NCBI RefSeq assembly: GCF_028682635.1
Contig: NZ_JANHLK010000002.1
Coordinates: 186,001 to 250,000 of the forward strand
DNA from: Pseudomonas putida
GTDB taxonomy: Bacteria > Pseudomonadota > Gammaproteobacteria > Pseudomonadales > Pseudomonadaceae
Length of the DNA: 64,000 bases
Reading direction: 5' to 3'
The notes under the pieces were generated by a model, which saw only the letters and a list, made by a program, of their open reading frames with translations, had not been told where the DNA came from and ran no database searches. Positions 19,893 to 29,105 of the stretch are shown here, one piece after another. A program made the position numbers and the translations under genes. The first letter of the stretch is position 1, and each line of letters opens with the position of its first letter.

Positions 19893-20005
19893 AACGCTAT
19901 ATCGCGATGAAGCGAACTTTAAATCGTTATTTCGCGATATACCAATATGATTTCGGTCTGACGACCGAATAAATCGGTATATCGGGTTATAACGATATGT
20001 TGGGT
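19893..20005 (-). promoter_or_regulatory. Clustered ATATCG-type sites upstream of arsR
   Basis: Three related elements stand between arsR and acpH: CTATATCGCGATG (core ATCGCGAT palindrome, 19901-19908), TATTTCGCGATATA (about 19928-19941) and CGGTATATCGGGTTATAACGATATG (about 19975-19998). Between them TTCGGTC-TGAC-GACCGAA (19952-19969) is a perfect 7-bp inverted repeat. They look like operators for the ArsR-type repressor; which genes each one serves is inference. Confidence 0.6.
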
Positions 20006-20038
20006 GTAGAGACACAGGCGCAATGTTAAGCTGCGCCC

Positions 20039-20614
20039 ATGAACTATCTCGCACATCTTCACCTCGGTGGCCAGCGTCCTGGTCAATTGCTCGGCAGCCT
20101 GTATGGCGATTTCGTCAAAGGGCGGCTGCAAGGGCAGTTCGACCCGGAGATCGAAGCGGCCATCCAGCTGCATCGCAGCATCGACGTTTTCACCGATCGC
20201 CATCCGCTGGTGGATACCGCGTTGTCGCGGTTTTCCCTGACGCGTCGGCGCTATGCCGGCATCGTGCTCGACGTGTTTTTCGACCATTGCCTGGCCCGGG
20301 ACTGGGCGCTGTATGCCGACCGGCCGCTGGAGTTGTTCACTTCGGACGTGTACCGGGTGCTGTCCACACAAGCGCAACTACCGGAACGCCTGGCGAAAAT
20401 CGCACCGCACATGGTGGCCAACGACTGGTTGGGCTCGTATCAGGAATTTGAAGTGTTGGAGCAGGTGTTGCGGGGGATTTCGCGGCGCCTGACCCGGCCG
20501 GAAGAGCTGGCGGCTGCGATGCAGGAACTGCGGGTGCTGTATGAGCCGTTGAGCGAGGATTTCCGGTTGTTCTATCCGCACCTTCAGGATTTCGCCCAGG
20601 CAACGCAGATCTAG
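20039..20614 (+). CDS. acpH: Acyl-carrier-protein phosphodiesterase
   Basis: This enzyme removes 4'-phosphopantetheine from holo-ACP. The product is 191 aa, the usual AcpH size. The start MNYLAHLHL, the metal-binding GSLYGDFVKG and HRSIDVFTDRHP motifs and VLDVFFDHCLARDW are characteristic HD-like metal sites. It stands alone, divergent from arsR and followed by a REP pair. Confidence 0.9.
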   Translation: MNYLAHLHLGGQRPGQLLGSLYGDFVKGRLQGQFDPEIEAAIQLHRSIDVFTDRHPLVDTALSRFSLTRRRYAGIVLDVFFDHCLARDWALYADRPLELFTSDVYRVLSTQAQLPERLAKIAPHMVANDWLGSYQEFEVLEQVLRGISRRLTRPEELAAAMQELRVLYEPLSEDFRLFYPHLQDFAQATQI

Positions 20615-20615
20615 G

Positions 20616-20703
20616 GTGGGAGCGGGCTTGCTCGCGAATGCGGTATGTCAGTCAACATCAATGGTGAAGGAGAATCCGCATTCGCGAGCAAGCCCGCTCC
20701 CAC
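20616..20703. repeat. REP pair with perfect 28-bp arms
   Basis: Arms 20616-20643 and 20676-20703 are exact complements (GTGGGAGCGGGCTTGCTCGC core). It sits between convergent acpH and the acyltransferase gene. Confidence 0.9.
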
Positions 20704-20715
20704 AGGGGAAATGGG

Positions 20716-21507
20716 TCAGGCCGCGATAGCGGGGCGTATTGGGGCTTGCTGTTTCTCCGGTATGGCCCCAAACAACGCCTTCTGCACCGCCTGCTGGGCT
20801 TCGAACGCCAGTGCCGCACGCTCGCGACCTTCGCAGGCAATCGGCTTGAGCAGGTGAATTTCCACACCGCCCCGGTCATTGGCAAACAGGCGCATCAAGT
20901 GCGACAACAGATCATCGTCGCCAATGAACGGCGCCAGGGTGTCGGGCTCGCCGTTGCGCACATAACGAATCGCCACCGGTTGCAGCGCCACTTCGGAGTC
21001 GATGGCGGCTGACAGCAAGCGACCGTGGAAGGTGCGCAGCGAGCGACCGTCCGTGGTGGTGCCCTCGGGGAACATCAGCAGCGGGTGGGCGTGCGCCAGG
21101 TGGCGGGTCATCTGTTTGCGGATCAACTGGCTGTCGCCCGAACCACGGCGGATGAACAGGCTGCCGGCCTTGGCTGCCAGCCAGCCGGCGACGGGCCAGG
21201 TGCGCACTTCGGCCTTGGACAGGAATGACAGCGGCGTGAGCATGCCCAGCAGCGGTATATCGGTCCAGGACACGTGATTGCTGACCCACAGCATCGGCAC
21301 TTGCGGCAGCTTGCCGTGAACCGTCACATCGAAGGGCAGGGCGTTGCCCAGGCGCGCCATGAAAAACCGCGACCAGCGCTGGCGGCGTTCCATCGAGTGG
21401 GCCAGCCCCAGTCGCTCGAACACGCCGAACACGCTGGCCATGCTCAAGCCGAGCCCGACCACCAGCAACACCCGTGCGATTCGCGCGTACACGCGCAAGC
21501 GACTCAT
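20716..21507 (-). CDS. olsA: Lyso-ornithine lipid O-acyltransferase (PlsC family)
   Basis: OlsA adds the second acyl chain to lyso-ornithine lipid at the inner membrane. The product is 263 aa from the ATG at 21507. An N-terminal hydrophobic anchor is followed by the acyltransferase motifs NHVSWTD (HX4D) and FPEGTTTDG. The start codon overlaps the olsB stop (TAATG), so translation is coupled. General 1-acylglycerol-3-phosphate acyltransferase is the alternative; the olsB neighbour favours OlsA. Confidence 0.85.
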   Translation of the reverse strand: MSRLRVYARIARVLLVVGLGLSMASVFGVFERLGLAHSMERRQRWSRFFMARLGNALPFDVTVHGKLPQVPMLWVSNHVSWTDIPLLGMLTPLSFLSKAEVRTWPVAGWLAAKAGSLFIRRGSGDSQLIRKQMTRHLAHAHPLLMFPEGTTTDGRSLRTFHGRLLSAAIDSEVALQPVAIRYVRNGEPDTLAPFIGDDDLLSHLMRLFANDRGGVEIHLLKPIACEGRERAALAFEAQQAVQKALFGAIPEKQQAPIRPAIAA

Positions 21508-22262
21508 TACACGGCCGCCTTGAAGTGTTTGGCGTAACGCGGGCAGAGTTCGTCGCGCTTGAGCAGGATGAACACATCGGCCACCTGGAAATCTTCGTCC
21601 CAGCACGGCTCGCCGCAGATCTTCGCGCCCAGGCGCATGTAGGCCTTGAGCAGCGGCGGCATTTCGGCGATCACGTTGGAGGGAATATCCAGGGTCGGCA
21701 ACGGCTTTTTCGGTTCGGCGCGCAGGTGTTCGGTGCACAGGTAGCGTTCGCGCAGGCGCTGCATGATCGCATGGGCCTGGATCCCGCCGTCCTGCATTGG
21801 AATGCTCGCGCAACCCATCAGGTAGCTGTAGCCACCCTGGTTCAAGACTTCGGCCAGCTCACCCCAGAGCACGGCGATGGTGCCGCCGTTGCGGTAGGCC
21901 GGGTCGACGCAGGTGCGGCCGATTTCCAGGATCGGGCCTTGCAGATGGACCAGGCCGTGCAGGCTGAATTCTTCTTCGCTGTAGAACTTGCCCAGGCTGC
22001 TGGCGGCGGTGTGGTCGAGCAGGCGGGTGGTCGCCACCAGGCGCCCGGTGTTCAGGTCGCGCACGCCGATGTGGGTGCAGTGAACATCGTAGTCGTCCAT
22101 GTCCAGACCCAGTTCCGCGCCTTTGAGCTTGGCGTTGAATTCGCCGCTGAACACGTTGAAGCGCAGGGCCTGGGCTTGCTGCAAAGCCTCTTCGCCCACC
22201 AGGCGTTCGGCTTGCAGGCGGCGTTCGTTGCCGGTGTCGCTGATGCGGGCGATCTGAGTCAT
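21507..22262 (-). CDS. olsB: L-ornithine N-alpha-acyltransferase
   Basis: OlsB transfers a 3-hydroxyacyl group from ACP to ornithine, making phosphorus-free ornithine lipid. The product is 251 aa, a GNAT-fold (hemolysin-like acetyltransferase) protein with [18 protein letters not shown] in the cofactor region and CIPMQDGG-like substrate residues ([15 protein letters not shown]). It is first gene of olsBA. Ornithine lipids in pseudomonads are usually induced by phosphate starvation; I could not identify a clear Pho box here. Confidence 0.88.
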   Translation of the reverse strand: MTQIARISDTGNERRLQAERLVGEEALQQAQALRFNVFSGEFNAKLKGAELGLDMDDYDVHCTHIGVRDLNTGRLVATTRLLDHTAASSLGKFYSEEEFSLHGLVHLQGPILEIGRTCVDPAYRNGGTIAVLWGELAEVLNQGGYSYLMGCASIPMQDGGIQAHAIMQRLRERYLCTEHLRAEPKKPLPTLDIPSNVIAEMPPLLKAYMRLGAKICGEPCWDEDFQVADVFILLKRDELCPRYAKHFKAAV

Positions 22263-22417
22263 GACGAATCTCCGTGCGGGCTGCTCACCCGTCTTTGGGT
22301 TACAGCGAATCGACTTTCTTTATCCAGCCGTGTTGTGCAAAGTCAGGCTATGTAGCCCCGGTGTCATCGCCATTAAGCTTTGGTGATGCTTGTATGACAG
22401 CCCACAAGGAGCCTCTT

Positions 22418-23299
22418 ATGCCCTGGCAAACCCTGTTGAACCGCCACGCTCGCCTGCCCGCCAACCCGGATCTGGGCGAAGGGTTCGCCACGTTGTTGCA
22501 GCAGCTGGGCCACGTCACTCCGTTTGAACTGGCCGTGGTCGGCGCACGCATGATGGCGACGCCGGGGCTGGCGTTCCTGGTGGGTTATCAGGCGGCGTTG
22601 CGCATGCTCTGGCCAAGCGCGCCGCCGAGCCTTGGTGCGTTGTGCGCCACCGAGCAACGCAGCCTGCGGGTGGCTGACATGCAGACCCGCCTGCACGATT
22701 TGCGCTTGAGCGGGCGCAAGGATTTCGTCACCGCAGGCGATGCCGCCGACTGGCTGCTGATTGCCGCGCGCAGCGAACAGCCCGGCGAAACGCCGCGCCT
22801 GAGCCTGGCGGTGGCCTACCCCGATGAGCCGGGCGTGCGGGTGGAGAAACTGCCGCCGATCCCGTTGATGCCGGACATCAGCCATGGCCGCCTGATTCTC
22901 GATAACGCACTGTGCGAACTGCTGGCGGGGGATGGCTGGGATGCCTACGTCAAGCCGTTCCGAACCCTGGAAGACATCTATGTATTGAGTGCCATGACCG
23001 CCTGGCTGTACGGCGTCGGTCAGGACTGTGACTGGCCGCAGGCCTTGCAATTGCGCTTGCTGGCGCTGCTGGCCGGGTGTGCGGAGGTCAGTCGACATCC
23101 CCCCGTCAGTCCGGCGGGGCATGTATTGCTCGGTGGGTTGTTTGCGCAGTTCGAGGGGCTCAAGGGTGAGATCAATGAAGCGCTGGCCGAGGGGCCGCCG
23201 GAGTGGGCGGCCATGTGGCAGCGGGATCAGGGGGTGATGGAACTGGCGGCTGAAGCGCGGGGCAAGCGATTGGCTAAGGCACTCGTGAATTTTCAGTGA
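22418..23299 (+). CDS. Acyl-CoA-dehydrogenase-like protein of unknown function
   Basis: This is a 293-aa protein, start ATG 22418 with AAGGAG six bases upstream. The middle part (LSGRKDFVTAGDAADWLLIAARS, about residues 85-115) resembles the flavin-binding beta domain of acyl-CoA dehydrogenases, and the last third is helical. At under 300 aa it lacks full-length family size, and I see no catalytic Glu with confidence. It is divergent from olsB, and similar genes accompany olsBA in other pseudomonads as I recall, so a lipid role is plausible. Confidence 0.6.
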   Translation: MPWQTLLNRHARLPANPDLGEGFATLLQQLGHVTPFELAVVGARMMATPGLAFLVGYQAALRMLWPSAPPSLGALCATEQRSLRVADMQTRLHDLRLSGRKDFVTAGDAADWLLIAARSEQPGETPRLSLAVAYPDEPGVRVEKLPPIPLMPDISHGRLILDNALCELLAGDGWDAYVKPFRTLEDIYVLSAMTAWLYGVGQDCDWPQALQLRLLALLAGCAEVSRHPPVSPAGHVLLGGLFAQFEGLKGEINEALAEGPPEWAAMWQRDQGVMELAAEARGKRLAKALVNFQ

Positions 23300-23310
23300 A
23301 TTGACCGGCC

Positions 23311-23379
23311 CCTTCGCGAGCAAGCCCGCTCCCACATTTTGAAATGCGTCCCCTGTGGGAGCGGGCTTGCTCGCGAAGG
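23311..23379. repeat. REP pair, 26-bp arms
   Basis: Arms 23311-23336 and 23354-23379 are exact complements (CTTCGCGAGCAAGCCCGC core), with only 17 bp between. Confidence 0.9.
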
Positions 23380-23459
23380 CGGCCGCATTAACAACACCAA
23401 TCCCGGAACTGTCATCAACCTCTACTAGGCTCAGCAGTTCATCCCCACGAGCCCATGCC

Positions 23460-24554
23460 ATGTTCAAAGGCTTGTCCCTGATCTTCATGCTGCTGCTCAG
23501 CCTGACGGCCCGCGCTGAAAACTGGCCCGCCGAACAATGGTCGCCCGGCCCGACCGTCACCGGGCCAGCACTCCAGGCCCTGGAAAACTACGCCTTCCCA
23601 CCCCGCGACGACACCACCCATCAAGGCATCCGCACCGACGCCTTGCTCGTCATCCGCGACGGCCAGTTGATCTACGAGCGCTACGCCGGCCCGACCACTG
23701 CCCAGACACCGCATCTAACCTGGTCCATCAGCAAAAGCCTGATGGCCACCGTCCTCGGCGTGGCGTATGGCGAAGGCCGGTTCAAGCTGCAGGACAAGGT
23801 GGCCAAATTCTATCCGCCACTGCAAAAACACCCGGACCTGACCCTGGCCGACCTGCTGCACTGGGCCTCGGGTCTCGACTGGCAGGAAGATTACGAATAC
23901 GCACCGCTCAACTCCTCAGTGGTGGCCATGCTCTACACCCGAGGTCACCGCGATATGGCCGCCTTCACCGCCGATCACGGCAGCTACGCCGCACCGGGGC
24001 AGGCGTTTCGTTATTCCAGTGGCGACACCAACCTGCTGTCCGCCGCGCTGAAAGCCATCGTCGGTGCGCAGCGCTACGCGGACTATCCGTGGACCGCGCT
24101 GTTCGAACCCCTGGGCATTCGCCGAGCGATCTGGGAAACCGACGCCGCGGGCACCTTCGTCGCCTCGTCCTATGCCTACCTCACCGCTCGGGACCTGGCC
24201 CGCATCGGACTGTTGATGGCGCGGGACGGTCGCTGGGGCGATAAACAACTGCTGCCCAAAGACTGGGTGGCATTCAATCGCGAACCCTTCGCGGGCTATC
24301 GCGCCAACCAGGATGATGCAGTGCCCGGCGGCCACTGGTGGCTCAATCGTGCCGCGGCCGGGGTTGCCCGACCCTGGCCCGATGCGCCCGCCGACACCTT
24401 CGCCGCCCTAGGCCATTGGGGGCAGGCGCTGTATGTGATTCCCGGGGAAAACCTGGTGATCGTGCGTTATGGCGATGACCGCGATGGCCTCTACCAGCAC
24501 AACGAATTGCTCAAGCTCGCGCTGAAGGCGTTTGCCGGGACGGTGAAACCATGA
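23460..24554 (+). CDS. Exported serine hydrolase of the class C beta-lactamase family
   Basis: The product is 364 aa. A signal peptide ends near LTARA (residue about 18). The SxxK active-site motif is SISK (in TWSISKSLMATVLG), the YxN-like element is YSSGD (FRYSSGDTNLL), and a late HWGQALYV replaces the KTG motif. Such proteins are peptidases, esterases or amide hydrolases more often than true beta-lactamases. The stop overlaps the next gene by 4 bp (ATGA), implying a functional pair. Confidence 0.85.
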   Translation: MFKGLSLIFMLLLSLTARAENWPAEQWSPGPTVTGPALQALENYAFPPRDDTTHQGIRTDALLVIRDGQLIYERYAGPTTAQTPHLTWSISKSLMATVLGVAYGEGRFKLQDKVAKFYPPLQKHPDLTLADLLHWASGLDWQEDYEYAPLNSSVVAMLYTRGHRDMAAFTADHGSYAAPGQAFRYSSGDTNLLSAALKAIVGAQRYADYPWTALFEPLGIRRAIWETDAAGTFVASSYAYLTARDLARIGLLMARDGRWGDKQLLPKDWVAFNREPFAGYRANQDDAVPGGHWWLNRAAAGVARPWPDAPADTFAALGHWGQALYVIPGENLVIVRYGDDRDGLYQHNELLKLALKAFAGTVKP

Positions 24555-24874
24555 GCGGTTTCATGAGGCGCCGACCGATCAGTTCATTGTTGTTGATCCT
24601 GCTGCTCGCCTTGCTTGGCTGGGTCTGGCAGGAGCGGGTGGCGCTATGGGCCTTCCCGGACATCATCAGCGCCTACACCGCCAAGGAATACTGTTCGTGC
24701 CGCTACGTGATGAACAACGACGCCGGGTATTGCCGTGGCTACGTCAAGCAATGGCTGCCATTCAGCGGCTTTACCGATGACGCGGTCAGCAAGCGCATCA
24801 CGGTCAGCGGGATGGGGCGCAGCAATATGGCCGTGTGGATCGGCGAGCACCAGGGCTGTCGCCTGAACCCCTGA
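24551..24874 (+). CDS. Small membrane-anchored Cys-rich protein, partner of the serine hydrolase
   Basis: This 107-aa protein is translationally coupled to the upstream hydrolase. One N-terminal transmembrane segment (ISSLLLILLLALLGWVW, about residues 10-28) is followed by a periplasmic part with CSC at about 48-50 and two more cysteines (GYCRGY and GCRLNP). These could form disulfides or bind metal. Function unknown; a membrane tether or accessory for the hydrolase is an inference from coupling. Confidence 0.75.
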   Translation: MSGFMRRRPISSLLLILLLALLGWVWQERVALWAFPDIISAYTAKEYCSCRYVMNNDAGYCRGYVKQWLPFSGFTDDAVSKRITVSGMGRSNMAVWIGEHQGCRLNP

Positions 24875-25023
24875 CCTGCAGGTTCCATCTGGTGGAACCA
24901 CATTCGATTGTCCTCGCGCGCGACTCGCGGTTATCTGGCGGTGAGCGCGACCTGCCTTTTTAAACGTCGCGAAATCATAACGAACAAAAAGAACGGGAAT
25001 ACACCCGGCCCGAGGAAATCGTC

Positions 25024-26199
25024 ATGACCCGACATCAACACATTCTTGCCTGGCTCAACGACGTCGCCAGCGACCTGCACGCCACCCGCCAGGACATCCA
25101 CGCCCACCCGGAACTCGGCTTCGAGGAAAACCGCACCTCGGCGCTGGTGGCCAGATCCCTCTCGGAATGGGGCTACGAGGTGCACACGGGCATCGGCAAG
25201 ACCGGGGTCGTCGGTGTGCTGCGCAATGGCGACAGCCCGCGCAAACTTGGCTTGCGCGCGGACATGGACGCGCTGCCGATCATCGAGAATACCGGCGCCG
25301 CTTACAGCAGCCGGCATCAGGGCTGCATGCACGCCTGCGGGCACGATGGCCACACCACAATGTTGTTGGGCGCGGCCCGTTACCTGGCGGCGACTCGCCA
25401 GTTCGACGGCACCCTGACCCTGATTTTCCAGCCGGCCGAAGAAGGCCAGGGCGGCGCCGAAGCGATGCTCGCCGATGGCTTGCTCGAACGTTTTCCCTGC
25501 GACGCACTGTTCGGCATGCACAACATGCCGGGCCTGCCGGCGGGGCACCTGGGCTTTCGCGAAGGGCCGATGATGGCTTCCCAGGATTTGCTCAACGTCA
25601 CGATTGAAGGTGTCGGCGGTCACGGCTCGATGCCGCACCTGTCGGTCGATCCATTGGTGGCGGCGGCCAGCGTAGTGATGGCCCTGCAAACGGTGGTTGC
25701 GCGCAACATCGATGCGCAACAGGCAGCGGTGGTGACGGTCGGTGCATTGCAGGCCGGGGAGGCCGCCAACGTCATCCCTCAGCAGGCGATCCTGCGCCTG
25801 AGCCTGCGTGCATTGAATGCCCAGGTGCGTGAGCAGACCCTCGAGCGGGTGCGCGCGATCATCGAATCCCAGGCCCAAAGTTTTGGTTGCAGTTCGACCA
25901 TCGAACACCGTCCGGCTTACCCGGTGCTGGTCAACCACGCCGCCGAAACCGAGTTCGCCCGGCAAGTCGGCGTAGAGCTGATCGGTGCCGACGCGGTGGA
26001 CGGCAACACGCCCAAGCTGATGGGCAGCGAAGACTTCGCCTGGATGCTGCAACGCTGCCCCGGCGCCTACCTGTTCATCGGCAACGGTGTGTCGCGGCCG
26101 ATGGTGCACAACCCCGCCTACGACTTCAACGACGACATCCTGCTGACCGGCGCGGCGTATTGGGGCGCGCTGGCCGAGAGCTGGCTCAAGCCGGCCTGA
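25024..26199 (+). CDS. M20-family amidohydrolase (hippurate hydrolase / aminoacylase type)
   Basis: This is a zinc-dependent hydrolase of N-acyl amino acids or small peptides, 391 aa. Metal and catalytic residues lie in HAHPELGFEE, RADMDALPI, HACGHDGHTTMLLGAA (Cys and His ligands), PAEEGQGGAEAM and near the C-terminal GSEDFAWML. The dimerisation domain lies between about residues 185 and 300. A GAGGAA site precedes the ATG. It begins a same-strand unit with an MFS permease, an amidase and an IclR regulator, implying use of an amide or N-acyl compound. Confidence 0.88.
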   Translation: MTRHQHILAWLNDVASDLHATRQDIHAHPELGFEENRTSALVARSLSEWGYEVHTGIGKTGVVGVLRNGDSPRKLGLRADMDALPIIENTGAAYSSRHQGCMHACGHDGHTTMLLGAARYLAATRQFDGTLTLIFQPAEEGQGGAEAMLADGLLERFPCDALFGMHNMPGLPAGHLGFREGPMMASQDLLNVTIEGVGGHGSMPHLSVDPLVAAASVVMALQTVVARNIDAQQAAVVTVGALQAGEAANVIPQQAILRLSLRALNAQVREQTLERVRAIIESQAQSFGCSSTIEHRPAYPVLVNHAAETEFARQVGVELIGADAVDGNTPKLMGSEDFAWMLQRCPGAYLFIGNGVSRPMVHNPAYDFNDDILLTGAAYWGALAESWLKPA

Positions 26200-26280
26200 G
26201 CCTTTCACTTTCTACTGCCGCTGGACCGGGCGCGTCATGTCGCGCCCGGCATTACCCAACAGGTTTCTGGAGAGTTCCCC

Positions 26281-27591
26281 ATGCACACTTCGAGCACCGG
26301 TGTTTCGCGCACCCGGCAAGTGGTCGCGGCCGTTATCGGCAATGCGCTGGAATGGTATGACTTCATTGTCTACGGCTTTCTGGCGAGCATCATCGCCCGG
26401 CAATTTTTCCCTTCCGAAGACGAGTACGCCTCACTGCTGATGGCCCTGGCGACCTTCGGCGTCGGTTTCTTCATGCGCCCGGTGGGCGGTATTCTGCTGG
26501 GCATGTATTCGGACCGCAAAGGCCGCAAGGCTGCGATGCAGATGATCATCCGCCTGATGACCGTTTCGATCGCACTGATCGCCTTCGCGCCGAACTACGC
26601 CGCCATCGGCATGGGTGCGCCGCTGTTGATCGTGGTCGCGCGGATGCTCCAGGGCTTCGCCACCGGTGGTGAATACGCCAGCGCCACGGCGTTCCTGGTG
26701 GAAAGCGCGCCGGCGCACCGCAAGGGTCTGTACGGCTCGTGGCAATTGGTCGGGCAATGCCTGGCGGTGTTTTCCGGGGCGGGCATGGTGGCGCTGTTCA
26801 CCCATCTGTTGACCCCCGAGGCCCTGGATAGCTGGGGATGGCGGATTCCCTTCATGATCGGCCTGTTGATCGGCCCGGTCGGCCTGTGGATTCGCAAGCA
26901 CATGGAGGAACCGGAAGAATTCCTCGAAGCGCGCAAGCAGGCCAAGGGCGAAAGCCCGGGTTTGCTGCAAGTGATCCGCGAACATCGCCGCGCCATTCTG
27001 GTGTCGATGGGCCTGGCCTGTGGTGCGACGGTGTCGTTCTACGTGGTGCTGGTGAACATGCCGACTTTCGCCCACAAGAACCTCGGCCTGCCGCTGGACC
27101 AGGTGCTGCTGGTGCAGATGCTCGCGGTGGCGGTGATGACCGTGGTGATCCCGCTGTCCGGCGCCTTGTCGGATCGCCTCGGCCGTCGCCCGGTGCTGAT
27201 GGCCTTCACCCTCGCGTTTTTCCTGATGGTCTATCCGCTGTACGTGTGGGTCGCGGCGGCGCCCTCGGTGGAGCGCTTGCTGGTGATGCAACTGTTGCTG
27301 TGCACGGCGATCGGCGGGTTTTTCGGCCCGGCACCGACGGCGCTTGCCGAACAGTTTCCGATTGAAGTGCGCTCCACCGGGGTGTCGGTGGCCTATAACG
27401 TCGCGGTCATGGTGTTCGGCGGTTTTGCCCCGCTGATCGTGACCTGGCTGAGCAAGGTCCTGGCCACGCCGGTGGCGCCATCCTTCTACGTGTTGTTCGC
27501 TTGCGTGCTGACGCTATTGGGCACTTACTGCATGCAGGAAGCACCACGGGCGAAGAAATCCGTAGCACTTAACCTTGGGGTGAAACCTTGA
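26281..27591 (+). CDS. MFS permease of the metabolite:H+ symporter family
   Basis: The product is 436 aa with twelve hydrophobic segments. Family marks are GNALEWYDFIVYGFLAS near the N-terminus, GMYSDRKGRK after TM2, and RMLQGFATGGEYASATAF. It lies between the M20 hydrolase and the amidase, overlapping or abutting the latter, so it likely imports their substrate. The related citrate/proline transporters suggest an anionic substrate; nothing defines it further. Confidence 0.85.
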   Translation: MHTSSTGVSRTRQVVAAVIGNALEWYDFIVYGFLASIIARQFFPSEDEYASLLMALATFGVGFFMRPVGGILLGMYSDRKGRKAAMQMIIRLMTVSIALIAFAPNYAAIGMGAPLLIVVARMLQGFATGGEYASATAFLVESAPAHRKGLYGSWQLVGQCLAVFSGAGMVALFTHLLTPEALDSWGWRIPFMIGLLIGPVGLWIRKHMEEPEEFLEARKQAKGESPGLLQVIREHRRAILVSMGLACGATVSFYVVLVNMPTFAHKNLGLPLDQVLLVQMLAVAVMTVVIPLSGALSDRLGRRPVLMAFTLAFFLMVYPLYVWVAAAPSVERLLVMQLLLCTAIGGFFGPAPTALAEQFPIEVRSTGVSVAYNVAVMVFGGFAPLIVTWLSKVLATPVAPSFYVLFACVLTLLGTYCMQEAPRAKKSVALNLGVKP

Positions 27592-27593
27592 GC

Positions 27594-29036
27594 ATGAATC
27601 CGATTGTTGAAATGGACGCCGATGCATTGTCCCGGGCGATCCACGGGCGGCAGGTGTCCTGCCGTGAAGTGATGCAGGCGTATCTGGCGCAGATCGAACG
27701 TTTCAATCCGCAGGTCAATGCGCTGGTGTCGCTGCGACCGGCCGAGGAGCTGCTGGCAGAGGCCGACACCTGCGACCGGCAACTGGACCAGGGCCAGTCC
27801 CGGGGCTGGATGCACGGCATGCCGCAAGCGGTTAAGGACCTGGCGGCCACCGCCGGTTTGCGCACGACCATGGGCTCGCCGCTGTTCGCCGAGCAAGTGC
27901 CGCAGCATGACGCCATCAGCGTGGCGCGGGTGCGTGACTGCGGCGCGATCATCATCGGCAAGAGCAACGTGCCGGAATTCGGCCTCGGCTCGCAGACCTA
28001 CAACAGCGTGTTCGGCACCACCACCAATGCCTACGATCCGGCACTGGTCGCCGGCGGCAGCAGCGGCGGGGCGGCGGTGGCGCTGGCGTTACGCATGCTG
28101 CCGGTGGCCGACGGCAGTGACATGATGGGCTCGCTGCGCAACCCGGCGGCGTTCAACAACGTGTTCGGTTTTCGCCCGTCCCAGGGCCGCGTGCCCCACG
28201 GCCCGCAGCCCGAGGTGTTTGTCCAGCAACTGGCCACCGAAGGGCCGATGGGTCGCACCGTCACCGATGTTGCGCGGTTACTTGGCACCCAGGCCGGGTA
28301 CGATTCGCGCGCGCCGTTGTCGCTGACCCAGGATCCGGAGATTTTCCATCAGTCGCTGGCCCAGGATTTCAGCGAGGTGCGCGTAGGTTGGCTGGGCGAC
28401 TACAACGGCTACCTGCCGATGGACCCGGGCGTGATGAGCCTGTGCGAGGCGGCGCTGCAGGACTTCACGGCCCTGGGTTGCAAGGTCGAAGCCTGCCAGC
28501 CGGATTTTTCCATGGAGCGCCTGTGGCAGGCCTGGCTGGTGCACCGTCACTGGCTGGTGCAGGGCGGCCTCGGTAGCCTGTATGCCGATCCGCACAAACG
28601 CGAGCAGCTCAAACCCGAAGCCCAATGGGAAATCGAGGGTGGCCTGCGCCTGACGGCGGCGGATGTCTATCAGGCCTCGGTCAGTCGCAGCGAGTGGTAT
28701 CGCGCCTTGAACGATTTGTTCGAACGTTACGATTTCCTGCTGCTGCCCACTGCCCAAGTGTTCCCTTTTGATGCACAAACCCCTTGGCCGCGTGTCGTTG
28801 GCGGGCAAAGCATGGACACTTATCACCGCTGGATGGAAGTGGTGATCGGACCGACCCTGGCCGGTTTGCCGAGCATGAACGTGCCGGTGGGTTTCAATCC
28901 AGCCGGGCTGCCGATGGGCCTGCAAATCATTGGCCCGGCCCAGGCCGATCGTGCGGTGCTGCAACTGGCTTATGCCCACGAGCAACTGACCCAGTGGGTC
29001 AAGCGCCGGCCGCCCGGCTGTCTGCAAAGTGCGTGA
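27594..29036 (+). CDS. Amidase-signature family hydrolase
   Basis: The product is 480 aa from ATG 27594; a TTG at 27588 overlapping the MFS stop is an alternative with better Shine-Dalgarno spacing (GGGGTG at 27577-27582). The Ser-cisSer-Lys triad is visible: Lys in PQAVKDLAATAG, Ser in DGSDMMGSLRNPAA, and the signature VAGGSSGGAAVALALRM. The usual GSDxGGS is GSDMMGS here, a known variant. The substrate is unknown; likely acts with the M20 enzyme on an imported amide. Confidence 0.85.
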   Translation: MNPIVEMDADALSRAIHGRQVSCREVMQAYLAQIERFNPQVNALVSLRPAEELLAEADTCDRQLDQGQSRGWMHGMPQAVKDLAATAGLRTTMGSPLFAEQVPQHDAISVARVRDCGAIIIGKSNVPEFGLGSQTYNSVFGTTTNAYDPALVAGGSSGGAAVALALRMLPVADGSDMMGSLRNPAAFNNVFGFRPSQGRVPHGPQPEVFVQQLATEGPMGRTVTDVARLLGTQAGYDSRAPLSLTQDPEIFHQSLAQDFSEVRVGWLGDYNGYLPMDPGVMSLCEAALQDFTALGCKVEACQPDFSMERLWQAWLVHRHWLVQGGLGSLYADPHKREQLKPEAQWEIEGGLRLTAADVYQASVSRSEWYRALNDLFERYDFLLLPTAQVFPFDAQTPWPRVVGGQSMDTYHRWMEVVIGPTLAGLPSMNVPVGFNPAGLPMGLQIIGPAQADRAVLQLAYAHEQLTQWVKRRPPGCLQSA

Positions 29037-29105
29037 AACCGGTGGGCAGGCCCACATCTTGCTGCAAGAATCGATCATCCATTAGCGCCCAAGGAGATCG
29101 GACAC

